Below, piece after piece: positions 11,661 through 23,093 of a DNA stretch of 64,000 nucleotides. The notes below the pieces were generated by a model. It searched no databases. It was not told the DNA's origin and worked only from the letters and a program-made list of their open reading frames with translations. The stretch lies in assembly GCA_030248215.1 (NCBI GenBank), contig JASANG010001329.1:62001-126000 (forward strand), given 5' to 3'. The position numbers and the translations under genes are program-made. Source of the DNA: Enoplolaimus lenunculus. Lineage: Eukaryota; Nematoda; Enoplea; Enoplida; Thoracostomopsidae. How positions within the stretch are numbered: the first letter of the stretch is position 1; each line of letters opens with the position of its first letter.

Positions 11661-11865
11661 GGCCATGTAAATATCAGGGACGAAACGCTTTTCTGTTGGC
11701 TGCAATAGAGTAAGCATAAGTTTTAGACTAATTTTTTTGCTTGGCTTAGGCTTAATCTTAGACTTAAGTTTAGGAATATGCTCATTCTTACGCTTAGGCT
11801 TAGGCTTACGCTAAGGCGTAGGTGTATGCTTAATACTGTTCCGCCCCTGGTTCTTTACATTGGTC
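11661..11865. mobile_element. hAT-like hexamer-bearing MITE, copy C (in the globin exon 1-2 intron)
   Basis: 205 bp. Left end GGCCATGTAAATATCAGGG, right end CCGCCCCTGGTTCTTTACAT followed by TGGTC. Flanks GTGCTCAA (11653-11660) and GTGTTCAA (11866-11873) match at 7 of 8. The interior is TTAGGC/TTACGC hexamers. It lies in intron 1 of the globin gene. Confidence 0.82.
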
Positions 11866-12187
11866 GTGTTCAAAAACTTGTAAATGTGCGAATTATTCTT
11901 ACTTTTTCAACAGTATCCGAATATATCTCTATAGAACTGGCTTCTATTACACGCTCTTTCTATCTCGTATCAGGAAATGTTTAGAGCAGCTAGCGTCAGT
12001 TGACAGTAGACCTGTGGCCGTAACTATAGATAATTAAAGTGCTACCTATGTCAAGACAACGATTTTTGGAAGTTATTTTTGCCTTAGCAGTTATAAACTA
12101 TATGAGCCACGACGAAACTTTTTTTAATTGTTTTCATTTTCGAGATTTTAAATCTTAAATCGTCACTGGCAGGTTTGGCAAACTAAC

Positions 12188-12857
12188 CGTACACATCTTC
12201 TTCGTCGATTTTTTCACCAGCAAGCGGTCGCGATGCCTTATGCTTAACCAGAGCTTTGCTTGTATTTGCACGAACTAAAACACCAATTCGTCTACGCGGA
12301 ACACCAGAGAATCCTTTCTGTTCGGGTTGAAATATTGACGGCGATACTGATTGCAGCTGACTTCTAGCCGAATTTGCGGTTGGTTTTTCGATCAGAGACA
12401 CGCAACCAATATCTTTGGTGCTTGCAAAACCGCTTGTTGCACTCGCATGGTAACTTCTTGCAGAGGAATCTGGTGTACGTTTGCGGCGGCCCCCGCCACT
12501 TTTGACTGAACTGCTCCGTCGGATTGCGAGTGGTGGGGGTATAGGCTCACGATGCTTACTGTAATGGGACGAGCCTTTTCGAGATTCTAAACTGCTGGTC
12601 AGTGAATCAGGTTGGTTACTGTCGAACGATGAGTCTGAAGGATTTATGCCACATTTTCCGACCAACGGTTGATCTTCGTCAAAACTATCACGAACGCTAC
12701 CTTGTCGATATTTACGGCTTGCGATACTGTAAGTGCAACTATTATTGTTATTATTGTTATTATTACTGTTGTTTTTGCTGTGTTTCTTGTTGTTGTTATT
12801 ATGATAATAATTATCATTTGTATTACTACTATTATTATTATTAGTAGTAGTAGTACT

Positions 12858-12896
<39 letters not shown>

Positions 12897-13256
12897 GTCG
12901 TCGTCGTCGTCGTTGTTGTTGTTGTTGTTGTTGTTACGATTATTGCTTGAGTAATAGCTAGGATTCGGTTGCGGCATATTTCGCCACAACGCTGGCGACT
13001 GAAGTTTATTCGGCGATTTCTGTGATCTCCGAACATTTGTTTGTGTAGTGAGCGTTGAGTCGGATCTTCTCGAGTTGCTGAGATGAGTTTGGTGGCATTC
13101 GTCTGTTGCTCCAGCCAGTTTCCCTTGTTGAGCTTCAACAAATGACTTTGCAGTAGTGTTGTTCACTTTTGAAGATGATGAATTGCGCGATCGATTTACA
13201 TGGGATTTCTTCGAACGAGAGCCAGGCCTCGCGTCTGTATATAACTGGTTTCCCAT
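12188..13256 (-). CDS. Extended globin gene, exon 1 (myristoylation-type N-terminus, disordered, Asn/Asp run)
   Basis: First coding exon of the globin gene. The ATG has a near-ideal context, CCAGCCATGG. The protein begins MGNQLYTDA, a plausible N-myristoylation site as in globin X, which would tether it to membrane (inference). The 356 residues are Ser/Arg/Asn-rich and probably disordered. Residues ~107-172 are a run of Asn, Asp, Thr and Ser from AAT/AAC/GAC/ACT triplets. Basic patches (GGGRRKRT, PRRRIG) lie near 255-323. The exon ends at TACG|GTTAGT, phase 1; the ORF reads only two codons further. No domain is recognised in this exon itself; the globin assignment comes from exons 3-4, and linkage rests on matching phases (1, then 0, 0). 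Confidence 0.75.
12737..12937. repeat. Trinucleotide repeat within globin exon 1
   Basis: Plus strand (ATT)n, (GTC)n and (GTT)n runs, read on the coding minus strand as AAT, GAC and AAC codons for Asn/Asp, with ACT for Thr. It stays in frame, and mixed codons suggest the tract is not brand new. It creates spurious hydrophobic ORFs on both strands. Confidence 0.85.
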
Positions 13257-16200
13257 GGCTGGACTGAGTTTGTAAGATTTTGTTTGTTGAAGCAGTGAAA
13301 ATTTACGACAATAAAGTTCCGATGCTGAGACGGAAGTCGTAGAACATTTCAGCTCATGTTATGTCTTCAACTTTAATTGACAGAAGAAACCAATGGAAAT
13401 AAGAAATATACTTTACAACGTCTAGTGCTTAAGAAGAATTACAGCAAGCATTTAATATGCGAGTAAATGTACTACATAAAGCTCTATTCGCACTCTGCAG
13501 TTTGCTGAGGCAGTTTGTGATATCGCTGGTTTGCAGCAACAAATTTGCGTTTTTGACATGTGTTAGCTTATCCTGCGACAAATAAGTCGTAATGGTCATC
13601 AAACACAACACTTTTAAGCGTTCATGTTCACTGGCGGATCCAACAAGGATCACACAGGCCTGCGCTCACCCAACATGGACAAAAACCAAAATTTTGTATT
13701 AAGATTTAATACTAAAATTGCGTTTGGCTTCTCGCTGGTTAGTACGTTTTAGATGGTAATCTCACGTCAAACTGTCCAAATGGTCATCGAAAACAACAGT
13801 TTTAAGTGTTCGCCCTCACTGGCCGATCGCAGGGGAGTCAACCAGGCTTAGGCTAAAATTTTTGTATTAAGATTTAGTACTAAAATTGTGTTCCGGTTTG
13901 CACGCTGGCTCCGCCACTGTTCACCTTGCTCAACCCGCCTGCAACGCATTATGTCAATCCCACGTTATCGCTGGTTCGGCTTGCACATAAATGTCCGCAC
14001 CGTTTCTGTTTTCTGCGGACACTTGACCAAGCATATACGTTTTTCGTTTGTGGACATAGTTTTCGTGAAACTATACACCGTCCGATATTAGCTAAAGTTA
14101 TCTCAGCGGACGTTGCAGCATATTTTGATATCACTTGAAGGACACATTGGAGTATCTAAAACTCGTTCGGACACTATGCGCAGGACGAACCAAGCGTAAC
14201 ATGGGACTGACATTATGTCTATATATTTTCGTCCAGTAGAGAGCATCTTTTGTGTTTTAAAATGCAATCACAATTTTAAACGTAATATACTACTTTCTCA
14301 CGATCAAAACTGCAATTTGACCTGAATGCAAAAAATTTTTGAATGCGTGATGCATCTACTATTGCATGCAATTAGTTAAGAATATATTTTGCTCGCAACT
14401 GGTGCAGAAATTGTATTCCATACATTTTGAACTGGATTCGCTCCTGCTTAGGGACGTGTATGTTTTTTAAGTTTAAAGTACAATCAGTAACATGCGCCAG
14501 TCAGTTGCTTAAATATTGCGGTCTGAATTTGAATGTGTCGCAGCTAGCACTAATGTGCCCATTTTGGACTTATCACGCTTCGAACTTAACAATCCCATTC
14601 GGGGCTTAACACGCTTCGACCTTAACAATCGGTTCACACAAACGTCATGGATGTTTATAATATTTCATCGCAGGTCTAGTTTCAAGCTAAGATTTGAATC
14701 CCCGGAAATTCCGATGGGTGCTGGTTACCATCAACGCTCAACCACAACAGCTTCACTCTCGAGCATCAGGAAGTATTACACTACAAGTATTGCAATGATT
14801 TTGTATTATACACTGCGCATTGTGTATGATTTCGAATTTATACGTGAAAACGGATAAAAAATTTGACTATCTTAGCGCTGCAATCAAGAAAAAAAACCGA
14901 AACTATGTTACCGGCTGTTTGTATAATATGAACGTTGGTTACCATGACTTCGGTAAAATAAAACTTAACGCGGTTGTACTTTGATGTATACTGCGCAGAA
15001 GTACAGACTTCCGTTGCCTTAAAGAAATAACGTTGTCACATCATAGTTGAGATTTGATAAAGTATAACAGCTACATTTACGATAAAGTTCGCTGAACCGA
15101 AATATTAAGCCTATCAACCCAACGATACGTATTCGACTATATTATTACTATGGAAACAATGGCAAAAGTTGTCTTTCAGAACAATATTATCATAGTGTAA
15201 CAAACCGAATTATGACATGGTTTGCATAAAGTTACAAAGCATATATATAATATTTTGTTTTGTGTTCAACTTTGATGCAGTCAATACGTTTTCTGCTTTT
15301 AAATGAAATTAATTGATTTCGTCTTAAGCGGAAGTGTAAGTGTAAATCTAAAACTAAAGCCTAAGCCCTAAACGGTACATGCACACTACGCCGATTTCCA
15401 ACTTTATGCACTGAATTAACCTGATTTACTTATTTATAAAATGGTATAAATGCATTCTCAAATTGTTAGCTTAATTTTATACTCAAAGTAAAGCTTAGCG
15501 AATGGGACCACGTTACGCCGCGCTGCTGTTTGCAATTACTTCATAATCACGGTATATACGTACATGCATGGCATTGTCTGCTTTACATATATTTACCCGA
15601 CCAGCGCTTTACCCGCGCTATCAAGAATTTTTTACTCGCGTATACCAGCGCAAAAAATGTTTCACCCACGACCCACCTTTTACCCGGAGCTGAAGTTGCA
15701 CACTTACACCAATTGTGTAAAGATCGCAGGTTATTTGCACATTAATGAAGTTTTGCATTATAGTTCCAATGAATTTTAAACATGAATAGTTAGAAGAAGC
15801 AATAACATTTCAAACGCAACTAAATGAAGCACAGGAAGCACCAGATCAAAAATAAAACAGACAATAGCATAGGTTTTCCAAGGTAAAACTGAAAACTATG
15901 CCGCTGCTAAAAACTGTGAATGTTTTACTCGCATGATAAAAATCATTACTGCGGGTATACCCGCGCCTGAAATTCTTTACCCGACCCGCGCTTACCAGCG
16001 GGTAAGCGCCGGTGCCCACCGGTAACCGCGGGTAAAGTCCCAATTAAACTGATTGCGTCATTGAAATGAAATTGATTTTTCTGGATACAAATTTTTTCAG
16101 CCATGGGAGTCTAGTTTGATTTTGATTGCTGAAAGCATTGGGAGAAATTTATAATTCAGAGACGAGTATTTGACTTCAACAAGGTCAGTAAACTCGTCGT

Positions 16201-17199
16201 CGTTGTTTTCAATTCAATTCCCGTGGCAGTGTCAAAGAAGCCTATTATTAATAATACCAAGAGTGGATGATCACATTCTGATAAAACTATGCCAGAGGGC
16301 ACATTCCGCTAAGAAAAAAGTGTAACGCAGCGCACGCTGCAGTTTAGGTTTACCTTACTCCATTCATGGTGGTACAATTCTTGCCTAAATGGAGTAATTT
16401 AAACCGTTACAATCTACAGGCACCAAACGTGTTATCTATATTTTCCGCTAACGGTTAGTATTTTTAAATGTCTTACCGACCCCAACATCAAAAGTGGGGA
16501 TGTGTTGTCAAAACGCAACGCGCGCTAGTACATCTTTTGGTACCACGCAAAGTACGACGAATTCCATCCACTTGGCTAAAGAGTGTCATCAACTCTTGAT
16601 TGTATTGATTTAAAACTGTACAGAGGACGTTGTATTTGGCAAAAAATACTAATATACACATGAATACATTGTCGATTTTATTTTCAATTTATTACAGGTC
16701 GCAGCAAGTATACTCAGATGTGCCGTCAGAAATGCGTATACTTAAATCAATTATAAGTTACATTTTCAAAAATAAGATGAAGGAAGGTGGTTAAATTTTA
16801 AACTAACACACTTTATTTAAACGAGAATGCCAAACCTATTTTTAATTGAACTAAAGAGCCAAACATTGCCAGATCGAACAAATGCGTCTATGAGCTGAAT
16901 TACCCAATAAAATTGTTCAAAATTCTAATAAACAAAGCATGTCTGCCTATCCCAACTTTGAACGAACAATGTGATATGGGGGAAGTGACGGACCCAGGAT
17001 TAAGTTGCGGTGGTTTTGTTGAGTTTTCATATATTTTGCTTTAAAACACATTCTACGCTTCAGCTGAACAATTCGCATCAAAAAATTAGTTTAGCAGATG
17101 ACGACTAGTAAAAAATGATGCATTCATCAATCGTTCCGTCGGATCCGCATCTGCGTTGGTGTGCGTAAATCTGAACGAAACAAACACAGATTAGTCTCA
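13257..17199. other. Gene-free interval upstream of the globin gene
   Basis: Holds the 186-bp direct repeat. Inverse-related stretches at 15590-15680 and 15930-16040 are built on ACCCGCG/CGCGGGTA (relatives at 20990-21250 and 21785-21860). A foldback at 16350-16425 has arms GGTTTACCTTACTCCATT/AATGGAGTAATTTAAACC. No promoter motif for the globin gene is recognisable. Confidence 0.5.
13590..13915. repeat. ~186-bp direct repeat, two diverged units
   Basis: AATGGTCATCAAACACAACA...TTTGTATTAAGATTTAATAC is repeated as AATGGTCATCGAAAACAACA...TTTGTATTAAGATTTAGTAC. A third partial copy (GGATTTTGTATTATGATTTA) is at ~9575-9610. Non-coding. Confidence 0.6.
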
Positions 17200-17823
17200 T
17201 CATGCAGGCCTGCCTCGATGAAAGCTTCCAAAAATTAAATTTCTTTTTTCAGAGTTAGTCTGTGGCGCTGGCTGATTTTGAACGTCAAGTCCAAGCAGTG
17301 TAGAAACGGTACCGCAGCAGTAGAGATCCATGTGCGCGATTTCTCTGTGGTTCGGGTAGTTGGTAAACATTAATAAATTTTTAGTAAGTTTTTTAATTAA
17401 TAATATTTTTCGTATAATTTGAAACTTGTTCAGTGAATTTTTTACATTATTTTGCTTGATGTCTGCGTTGTTCGAGGTATGTTGCGGGAACTGAGGCTGC
17501 GAAATTTGTTGTTGATCACTTGTTGCTGGGATTTGGTTAAACTTTGTCGTATTTTGACCGAGAATTGAAGCATTGCTCTTGTAGAGTCGGCGAAGAACGG
17601 GCTGGCTGTTTAGCCAGAAGGTATTCTGCTTATACTCGGCATCCTTTGAATTAAATATGTCGAACGGTGTGGTATGGTAAGAGGAATGATATGCAGCGAT
17701 GAGTTCAGCACTGTTTACGTTGGTTTTAAAAACCAAAATCAATATAAACACTAAAATTAATCGCCCGCAACTTGAATTAGGCCTTTCTGTTAATATAATA
17801 CTGCATACATTTCGGTATACCAT
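17200..17823 (-). CDS. Putative secreted protein, unknown family
   Basis: A 207-codon ORF, long for this AT-rich background. Residues ~22-38 (RLILVFILILVFKTNVNSA) look like a signal peptide core with a cleavage site after NSA; the 20 residues before it are unusually long for a signal, so a signal anchor is an alternative. The rest is hydrophilic, Asn/Gln-rich, with sequons NAS and NTT, a basic segment near FQIIRKILLIKKLTKN, and a Cys pair in DLYCCGTV. The ORF ends TGA at 17202-17200, though a donor-like CTGCG|GTACCG inside could mean it continues by splicing. A possible AATAAA lies at 16812-16817. No family recognised. Confidence 0.4.
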   Translation of the reverse strand: MVYRNVCSIILTERPNSSCGRLILVFILILVFKTNVNSAELIAAYHSSYHTTPFDIFNSKDAEYKQNTFWLNSQPVLRRLYKSNASILGQNTTKFNQIPATSDQQQISQPQFPQHTSNNADIKQNNVKNSLNKFQIIRKILLIKKLTKNLLMFTNYPNHREIAHMDLYCCGTVSTLLGLDVQNQPAPQTNSEKRNLIFGSFHRGRPA

Positions 17824-19111
17824 TTGGATATTTCTGGAAAAATCAAGTTATACACATTTTGTATTATATATTAAAAAAGAATATAATGCTAGAGTGAGTT
17901 TAAAAGGTAGCATAAACGTTCGCAATTGAGCACATCTAAAAACAGCGTTCTAAAAAGGTAAAAATTTTATTGAGAAAAGGTTTCGAATTCGATTTCTGAG
18001 ATCGAGACCTTAGAATTCAGGGCCGGCAACCCGGTATTGCGAGTTGTGGGGCAGGTAACTCTATGTAGGGTGTAAATATTTTTTATTTTTTTTCAAATAT
18101 ATTTGTATTTGATTGCGCGCAATTTGTGTCAACTATACAGATGTCACTACACTTTGCGACTTGAAATCTTAGTAGATTTAAGTTTTGGGTAGCTGGAATC
18201 ACATTTCTATGAGAATGTGTGAGCTCTCGCGCTGCACGGATATTTTGGGGGATAAGATCTGAGCAGAAAGACCCCGTACAAGCTGGTGTCGGTAGACACA
18301 GCTTTGGTTCGGAAGGATCTGACCTGGAAGAGGCAGCCCTTGACGTTTCGTGATTTAGAGAGTCGTTACGTGCGTATGTGCACAGGTTCGAAATCTGCTG
18401 TAGCTTGAAAATTTATACAGAGTTTTCAGATCAGTTGGTGTGGGCTGTGAGTGCTGTCGTCGTCCGGAGAATTAAAAAATAGTCGTAAATCGTTGGTATT
18501 GTGCTAATTTGACACTAAATAACCGTGTTTTTGAATCGAAAACTATGGTTTCGAATTATACAAATTTTGTAAAGTTTCGTTCCGATCTTAATTTGACTAA
18601 ATTCAGGTATTTACTCTGTAAAACTTTGTAAAAGGGTTTTAAATGTGCTTAATTGAATAGAACAGGTCTAAAAACTTCTAATTCTTTCCAAATTTCTGTT
18701 TTCTGCGTTTTCGAAAACGAATTGTAAATTTCTAATGCCATCGAAATTTCAGAAACCTAGCTACCGATAAAATGTATATTCATTCTGTCTTGGCGTTGTA
18801 TGCGCGAGTGGTATGTTGTGGAGGTCTTGATATAGCGGTTTTTTATACGTGTCATTATATTGTCTGCGTGTATTATAATATATTGTGCAGGAGTTTTTAA
18901 ATTTTCTAGTTTTTGAAGTAGAAGTTGCAGTTCTATGAGTGTGAGGTTAGTGTAAGAAAGTTAGCGAGATCGGTTATGCAAAACAGCTAAAAATTTCTGA
19001 ATACTATCCCCGCCGCTGTAATTTGTTGTTAGAATAGTAGCAGTTGAGTAGTTCACAGATTTAGAAGTTTCACTTGTCTAGTTTCTTTTTGGGGAAATTA
19101 TTGTTTTCGTT

Positions 19112-19344
19112 TTGAATTTGGGGAAGCGTTGTTTTCGAGGTGAAATGCCAAACTTTCGAGGTGAAATGCAAAACTTTCAAGGTGCAAATAAATCTCTACG
19201 GAAGCAGTTGAGTTGGTCCTGGGCAACGAGCTCGACTGGTGCGACTGCTCAGCGGCGGAGTCCCCGTTTTCCACGAGATTGTCTTGAAAAAATCAAGGTG
19301 CTTGGCCGCTGCCGCGGCCGATGCCTGAGATACCAGAGTTCCTG
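19112..19344 (+). other. Possible 5' (mostly untranslated) exon of a plus-strand gene
   Basis: A GC-richer stretch ends at an excellent donor, TTCCTG|GTAAGC. It is followed after 116 bp by an acceptor, AGTTTTCAG, at 19460. Reading through the junction in the frame open in this exon meets a stop before the ATG at 19517, so I read it as untranslated. The start of the exon is not determined; the coordinate given is where the open frame begins. It contains a 15-bp near-repeat (TTTCGAGGTGAAATG). Confidence 0.25.
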
Positions 19345-19516
19345 GTAAGCTTATTTCATGTTCAATTTTAGCTATTTCATAGCGCTGTACAAATGCATCA
19401 CGGCTCTCCAGACTGCATTGGAATTCGAAGCCGGTTTATAATTTCTCATTCAGTTTTCAGCTGTTGTCTAAAGTTTGATAAAGCGAAAAAACAGTTAGTT
19501 ATATTTGTGCAATAAT

Positions 19517-19672
19517 ATGGCCAAAAGCACACCATCGTCGCCCCTAAATCGCGAAGCCGACCAATTTCGGCCGTCAACTTCTGGCGCTCTATGGGCAGTA
19601 GCTCACCTAACGCCAGAGGTTGCGGCCGAACTAGAAGCATTGCAAGTTCAGAACGCGGAAGACCATGCTAGG
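19517..19672 (+). CDS. Short 5' coding exon, unknown protein
   Basis: ATG in good context (AATAATATGGCC) starts 52 codons ending at donor AGG|GTAATT, phase 0. The peptide MAKSTPSSPLNREADQF... ends with an amphipathic Ala/Leu/Glu helix, HLTPEVAAELEALQVQNAED. Composition and GC are more coding-like than the surroundings. I found no convincing downstream exon between 19700 and 23000, so this may be a dead or transposon-derived 5' exon. Function unknown. Confidence 0.3.
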
Positions 19673-20407
19673 GTAATTTTTTGGTTTTGTGTTGTATAGT
19701 AGTATGGTCCGGCTTCATTTTGCGTTCAGTTTTCTAACCCAGTATTGTGCGTTTTCTTATTTTAATAAATTCCCGCATGGTGGGGACTAAGCCTGGTCAG
19801 ATACATAACATTTAGTAAGCACACATGATCTTTAGCAGTTTATTTTCACTCTATCCCGAGAGTCCCGTTCCTTTTCCTCTCTTTCTACATATCACGCTTG
19901 ATCTGACCCGTATTTTTCGTGGTTTTTTCAGTACACATGCTAGTCACTTGCGAGCGCTATGCTTGGGTTGATTTGAGTTACCTGAGTTTCTGGAGCGGTT
20001 ATAAATTTAGCGTTGATTGAATTGGCGTTAGGTATAAGTTTTATCGATTCTAGCGTAAAACCATGATTAATCGTAGTATACCGCTGAATTTTATGTATGC
20101 GGTTGACATTTTCAGTGAAATTTCAGGCGCATGCTTAAAATTTGGTTAAGTGAAATAGCGTCGCTCGTAAAATTTTCGCTACTCGCGCCGCTGTATCTAA
20201 ACAGATTGTTGCTCGGCAGAGGGACAAAATATATTTTCTACTCAGATCCGTTAGGCAGATCTTACAGTGCACTCGCGTCGATATGTGCGCATTTTTTCAG
20301 CGATTTGCAGCTTAGGAAAACGGTTAAGCCTAGTGTGCTCGGCTGGATTTTCTCCCTTCAGCAGAATGCTTAGATAAAGTGAAGTTGCTGTCCTGAAATG
20401 TGGGTGC

Positions 20408-20757
20408 TAGGGTACATCCGGAGGTCTGCTTCCGGCTCCGGCTCCGGTAGAATTTTTGCCGGAGGTTCCAGCAATTTCGGTAGTAAAATTTTGCATAATT
20501 TTGCAAAATTTGTCTGTTTAGCGCGTATTGTTTTACTTTTGTCACAATTTTCAGGAAAGAATTTCAAAATTTCGCAGAAAATTAGCGTAAAACCAAACAA
20601 ATCAACAACATATTGCAGATATTGGCTAAAAATAACGAATCAACCATCATTTTTATTACCTAATTTTGCCTCACCTCCGGCTTCGGCTCCGGCTCCGTCA
20701 AGTTTCGTTAACCTCGAGCTCCGTCTCCAGCATTTTTCATCTCCGGTTGCACCCTGG
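20408..20757. mobile_element. GGAGCC-rich hAT-like MITE, copy 2 (reverse orientation)
   Basis: GGCTCCGGCTCCGGTAG and CGGCTCCGGCTCCGTC flank the shared core (AATTTTGCAAAATTTG, ATTGCAGATATTGGCTAAAA). Right end CTCCGGTTGCACCCTGG. This explains the 134-codon plus-strand ORF here, which is not a gene. Confidence 0.65.
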
Positions 20758-22225
20758 CTGGGTGCATTTCGGCTTGGTTGTGCTGTAGTGACTGCTGTTT
20801 AAGCGGATCCTCGTGATTCCCCGTGTAGGTGACTTTTGAACGGACCTAATCCAGTCACAGATAATCCTATCGTCCTATCGGGCGCTGACCAGACAAATTT
20901 TTCTATCATAAGTCAAAAGTTGCCGAGGGTAGGCGGCGCTTTCAATTTCTACTTATATCAACTGACTAAAGACAACAATTGAAATTACATCTGTCTAGGT
21001 AAAAAATAGAATTTTCCCGCGTAAGGTGCAACGCGAGTAAAAATTATTAACCATTTACATTTCTGGGCGCCCTTGCCCCATCCCCTGCCTACGCCGTTGT
21101 ATCTAATTAAGGTACTTTTCTTCTCCCGGCATTTGCTCATATAAATTGTACACAAAGTATATACATGCAGCGTAACCCTACTGGTGCGTAAACGCGGGTT
21201 GGGAAAAAATTTTGATGCGAGTATAGCCGCGGGTAAAAAATTTCAAACTGTGGGTAAAAATTAAAGATTTGTTTACGTTTACCCACCTAAAAGTTTTATT
21301 CGAAACGGTTTATAGCAGTTCAAAGTACACAGATATAGTAGTATCCCTCACAAATAAAGCAGGTTCTAAGATTATGCTTTTGTAAAGTATAGTTTACCGA
21401 AGTTATAACCTTTGACATAGTTTCTTATTACGGCAGCCATGCCATTCACATCAATACTGTTAGGAAATATGTATACAGTGCTCTGCACTACTTCTATGCA
21501 CGCGAGGAATACTTATCACAGACATTTCAGCAGATCAGTTAATATTTTAAACGTTGAAACTACAGTTCAAAAGCTTCATTGTGTAATAATTCTGATTTCT
21601 TCATACGAACTGTGTAAAACGACCAACCTAGCTCAACAGCCTGGAAAAATTTGTCACTAGTGCATTAACTTTTTTTGGTTAATGGTTTGTTTTGAACTTA
21701 CTAAAAGGTTTTGTAACGTGAATCGTGCAACCAACATCAATGCATTCGAAAATTACACAATTGTATTGAACGCAGAAGAAAAGAATAAAGGTGGGTAAAG
21801 TTGGGTAGTGGGCGAAGTAATTTTACTTGACGGGCTTAAGCACGGGTAAAAAATAAAGTTCACGTGGTAAGTCGCAGGTCGTGTAACAAATCTTCACTCA
21901 GTTACTCCTCTGTATATATAAGGGACATTACTACACGTAATAACCTCCTAAAACATACGGTTTCGCAAAAGAAACATTTCACCAACTTTATAACAAGCCG
22001 AAAATCCTTACTTTACTCAAGGGTGGATAATCATTCTTACACAATAGTAATCAAAAAACGAAATTTGTATGCAGTGCAATACTGACATATCTAAAAAAAT
22101 TCAAAATTTGAGCAAGGTATATGCATCATCTAACTCAACTTTTTGCAACAGATTTGTTTCAACTATTGGCGTATCCGTAGCCCTAATATTAAATATGTGC
22201 TGGATGTTTGAATTATAGCGTATCT

Positions 22226-22492
22226 TCAATCTGTTGCTTTAGGCAACACTGACGTATCTTGCTGAATTGCAGAAACGCTGTTTTCGTGAAAATAATTCAC
22301 TGATTTGTAGTGGCGTATATCTTTCATTTTAAGGAACATTATTGCAAACCAAAAAATAAATGGTAATCCAAACACAATGAAAACAATATGAAATTTAACA
22401 GCGCGTAGATGTAGATGTGCCAGTAGTTTGGGAATATATCCAAAAAATACAATGTCTCGTCCAAAGATCTGAAACTTGTGACGGAAATCAGG
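22226..22492 (-). CDS. Terminal exon resembling cytochrome c oxidase subunit 6C
   Basis: A pyrimidine-rich acceptor ending TTTAAACAG opens an 88-codon frame to TGA at 22228-22226. Residues ~18-70 follow the COX6C layout: PKLLAHLHLRAVKFHIV (compare the family's Leu/Arg-rich matrix segment leading into xFHIV), one transmembrane helix (FIVFGLPFIFWFAIMF), then a charged KMKDIRHYKSVNYF resembling the family's R/K-x-Y-x-x-F-Y segment. If correct it is a small nuclear-encoded subunit of respiratory complex IV in the inner mitochondrial membrane. The C-terminus is longer than usual and the diagnostic FYxxYD is only partly kept. No upstream exon or poly(A) signal was found; a generic single-pass protein or a chance ORF remains possible. 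Confidence 0.35.
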   Translation of the reverse strand, partial: PDFRHKFQIFGRDIVFFGYIPKLLAHLHLRAVKFHIVFIVFGLPFIFWFAIMFLKMKDIRHYKSVNYFHENSVSAIQQDTSVLPKATD

Positions 22493-23093
22493 CTGTTTAA
22501 AGACCCAACAGAAGAGCAAAGTATCGAATTTCACGGACAAATTCGAAAAACAATCATGCTGTAACCTTAGATTCTGTTCAGTGAGAATCAGCTAACAAAA
22601 TTGAGCTCATTCGGCTTTATTTTTGAGCGTTGTCACGGGCAAAATGAAGAAGGTTCTATACATTCTTTAATTGAGATGGCTAACAACATACTGAAACAAT
22701 CAGTGTATCAATGCAGTGCTGTTCTGCAATTATAATGAGGTGAATGTCACAAACACATATGACGTATCTTAAAGACGCGGCGACCGCTTTTATGATTCAC
22801 CAGCTAAGAGACACTATTTGTAGGTATGCCACTGGATCCGTGACTCCACTAAGTGTAAATATTTCTCAGGTAAACGCCGAAGGATGCTGAATCTCAGCGT
22901 ATGAAGTTGTACACCACCGATTTCTGGATTTTCCGAGCCTTAGCGGGGTGTTCGCCTGGGAAATCCAAGTATATGACGCCCGGGTGTAGCGCTCCGTTGG
23001 CATAAATATTGGTTGTTTCAAATTTTGGATCTAGAAGCTCGAGGGGGTAGCGCAGGCGGTTGAAAAGAATAGTAAAATTTGAATTGAGTTTAA

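Noticed and set aside
12644-13141. 165-codon minus and 80-93-codon plus ORFs rich in Ile, Thr, Val, Tyr, Cys
   Set aside because: They are other-frame readings of the trinucleotide tract in globin exon 1.
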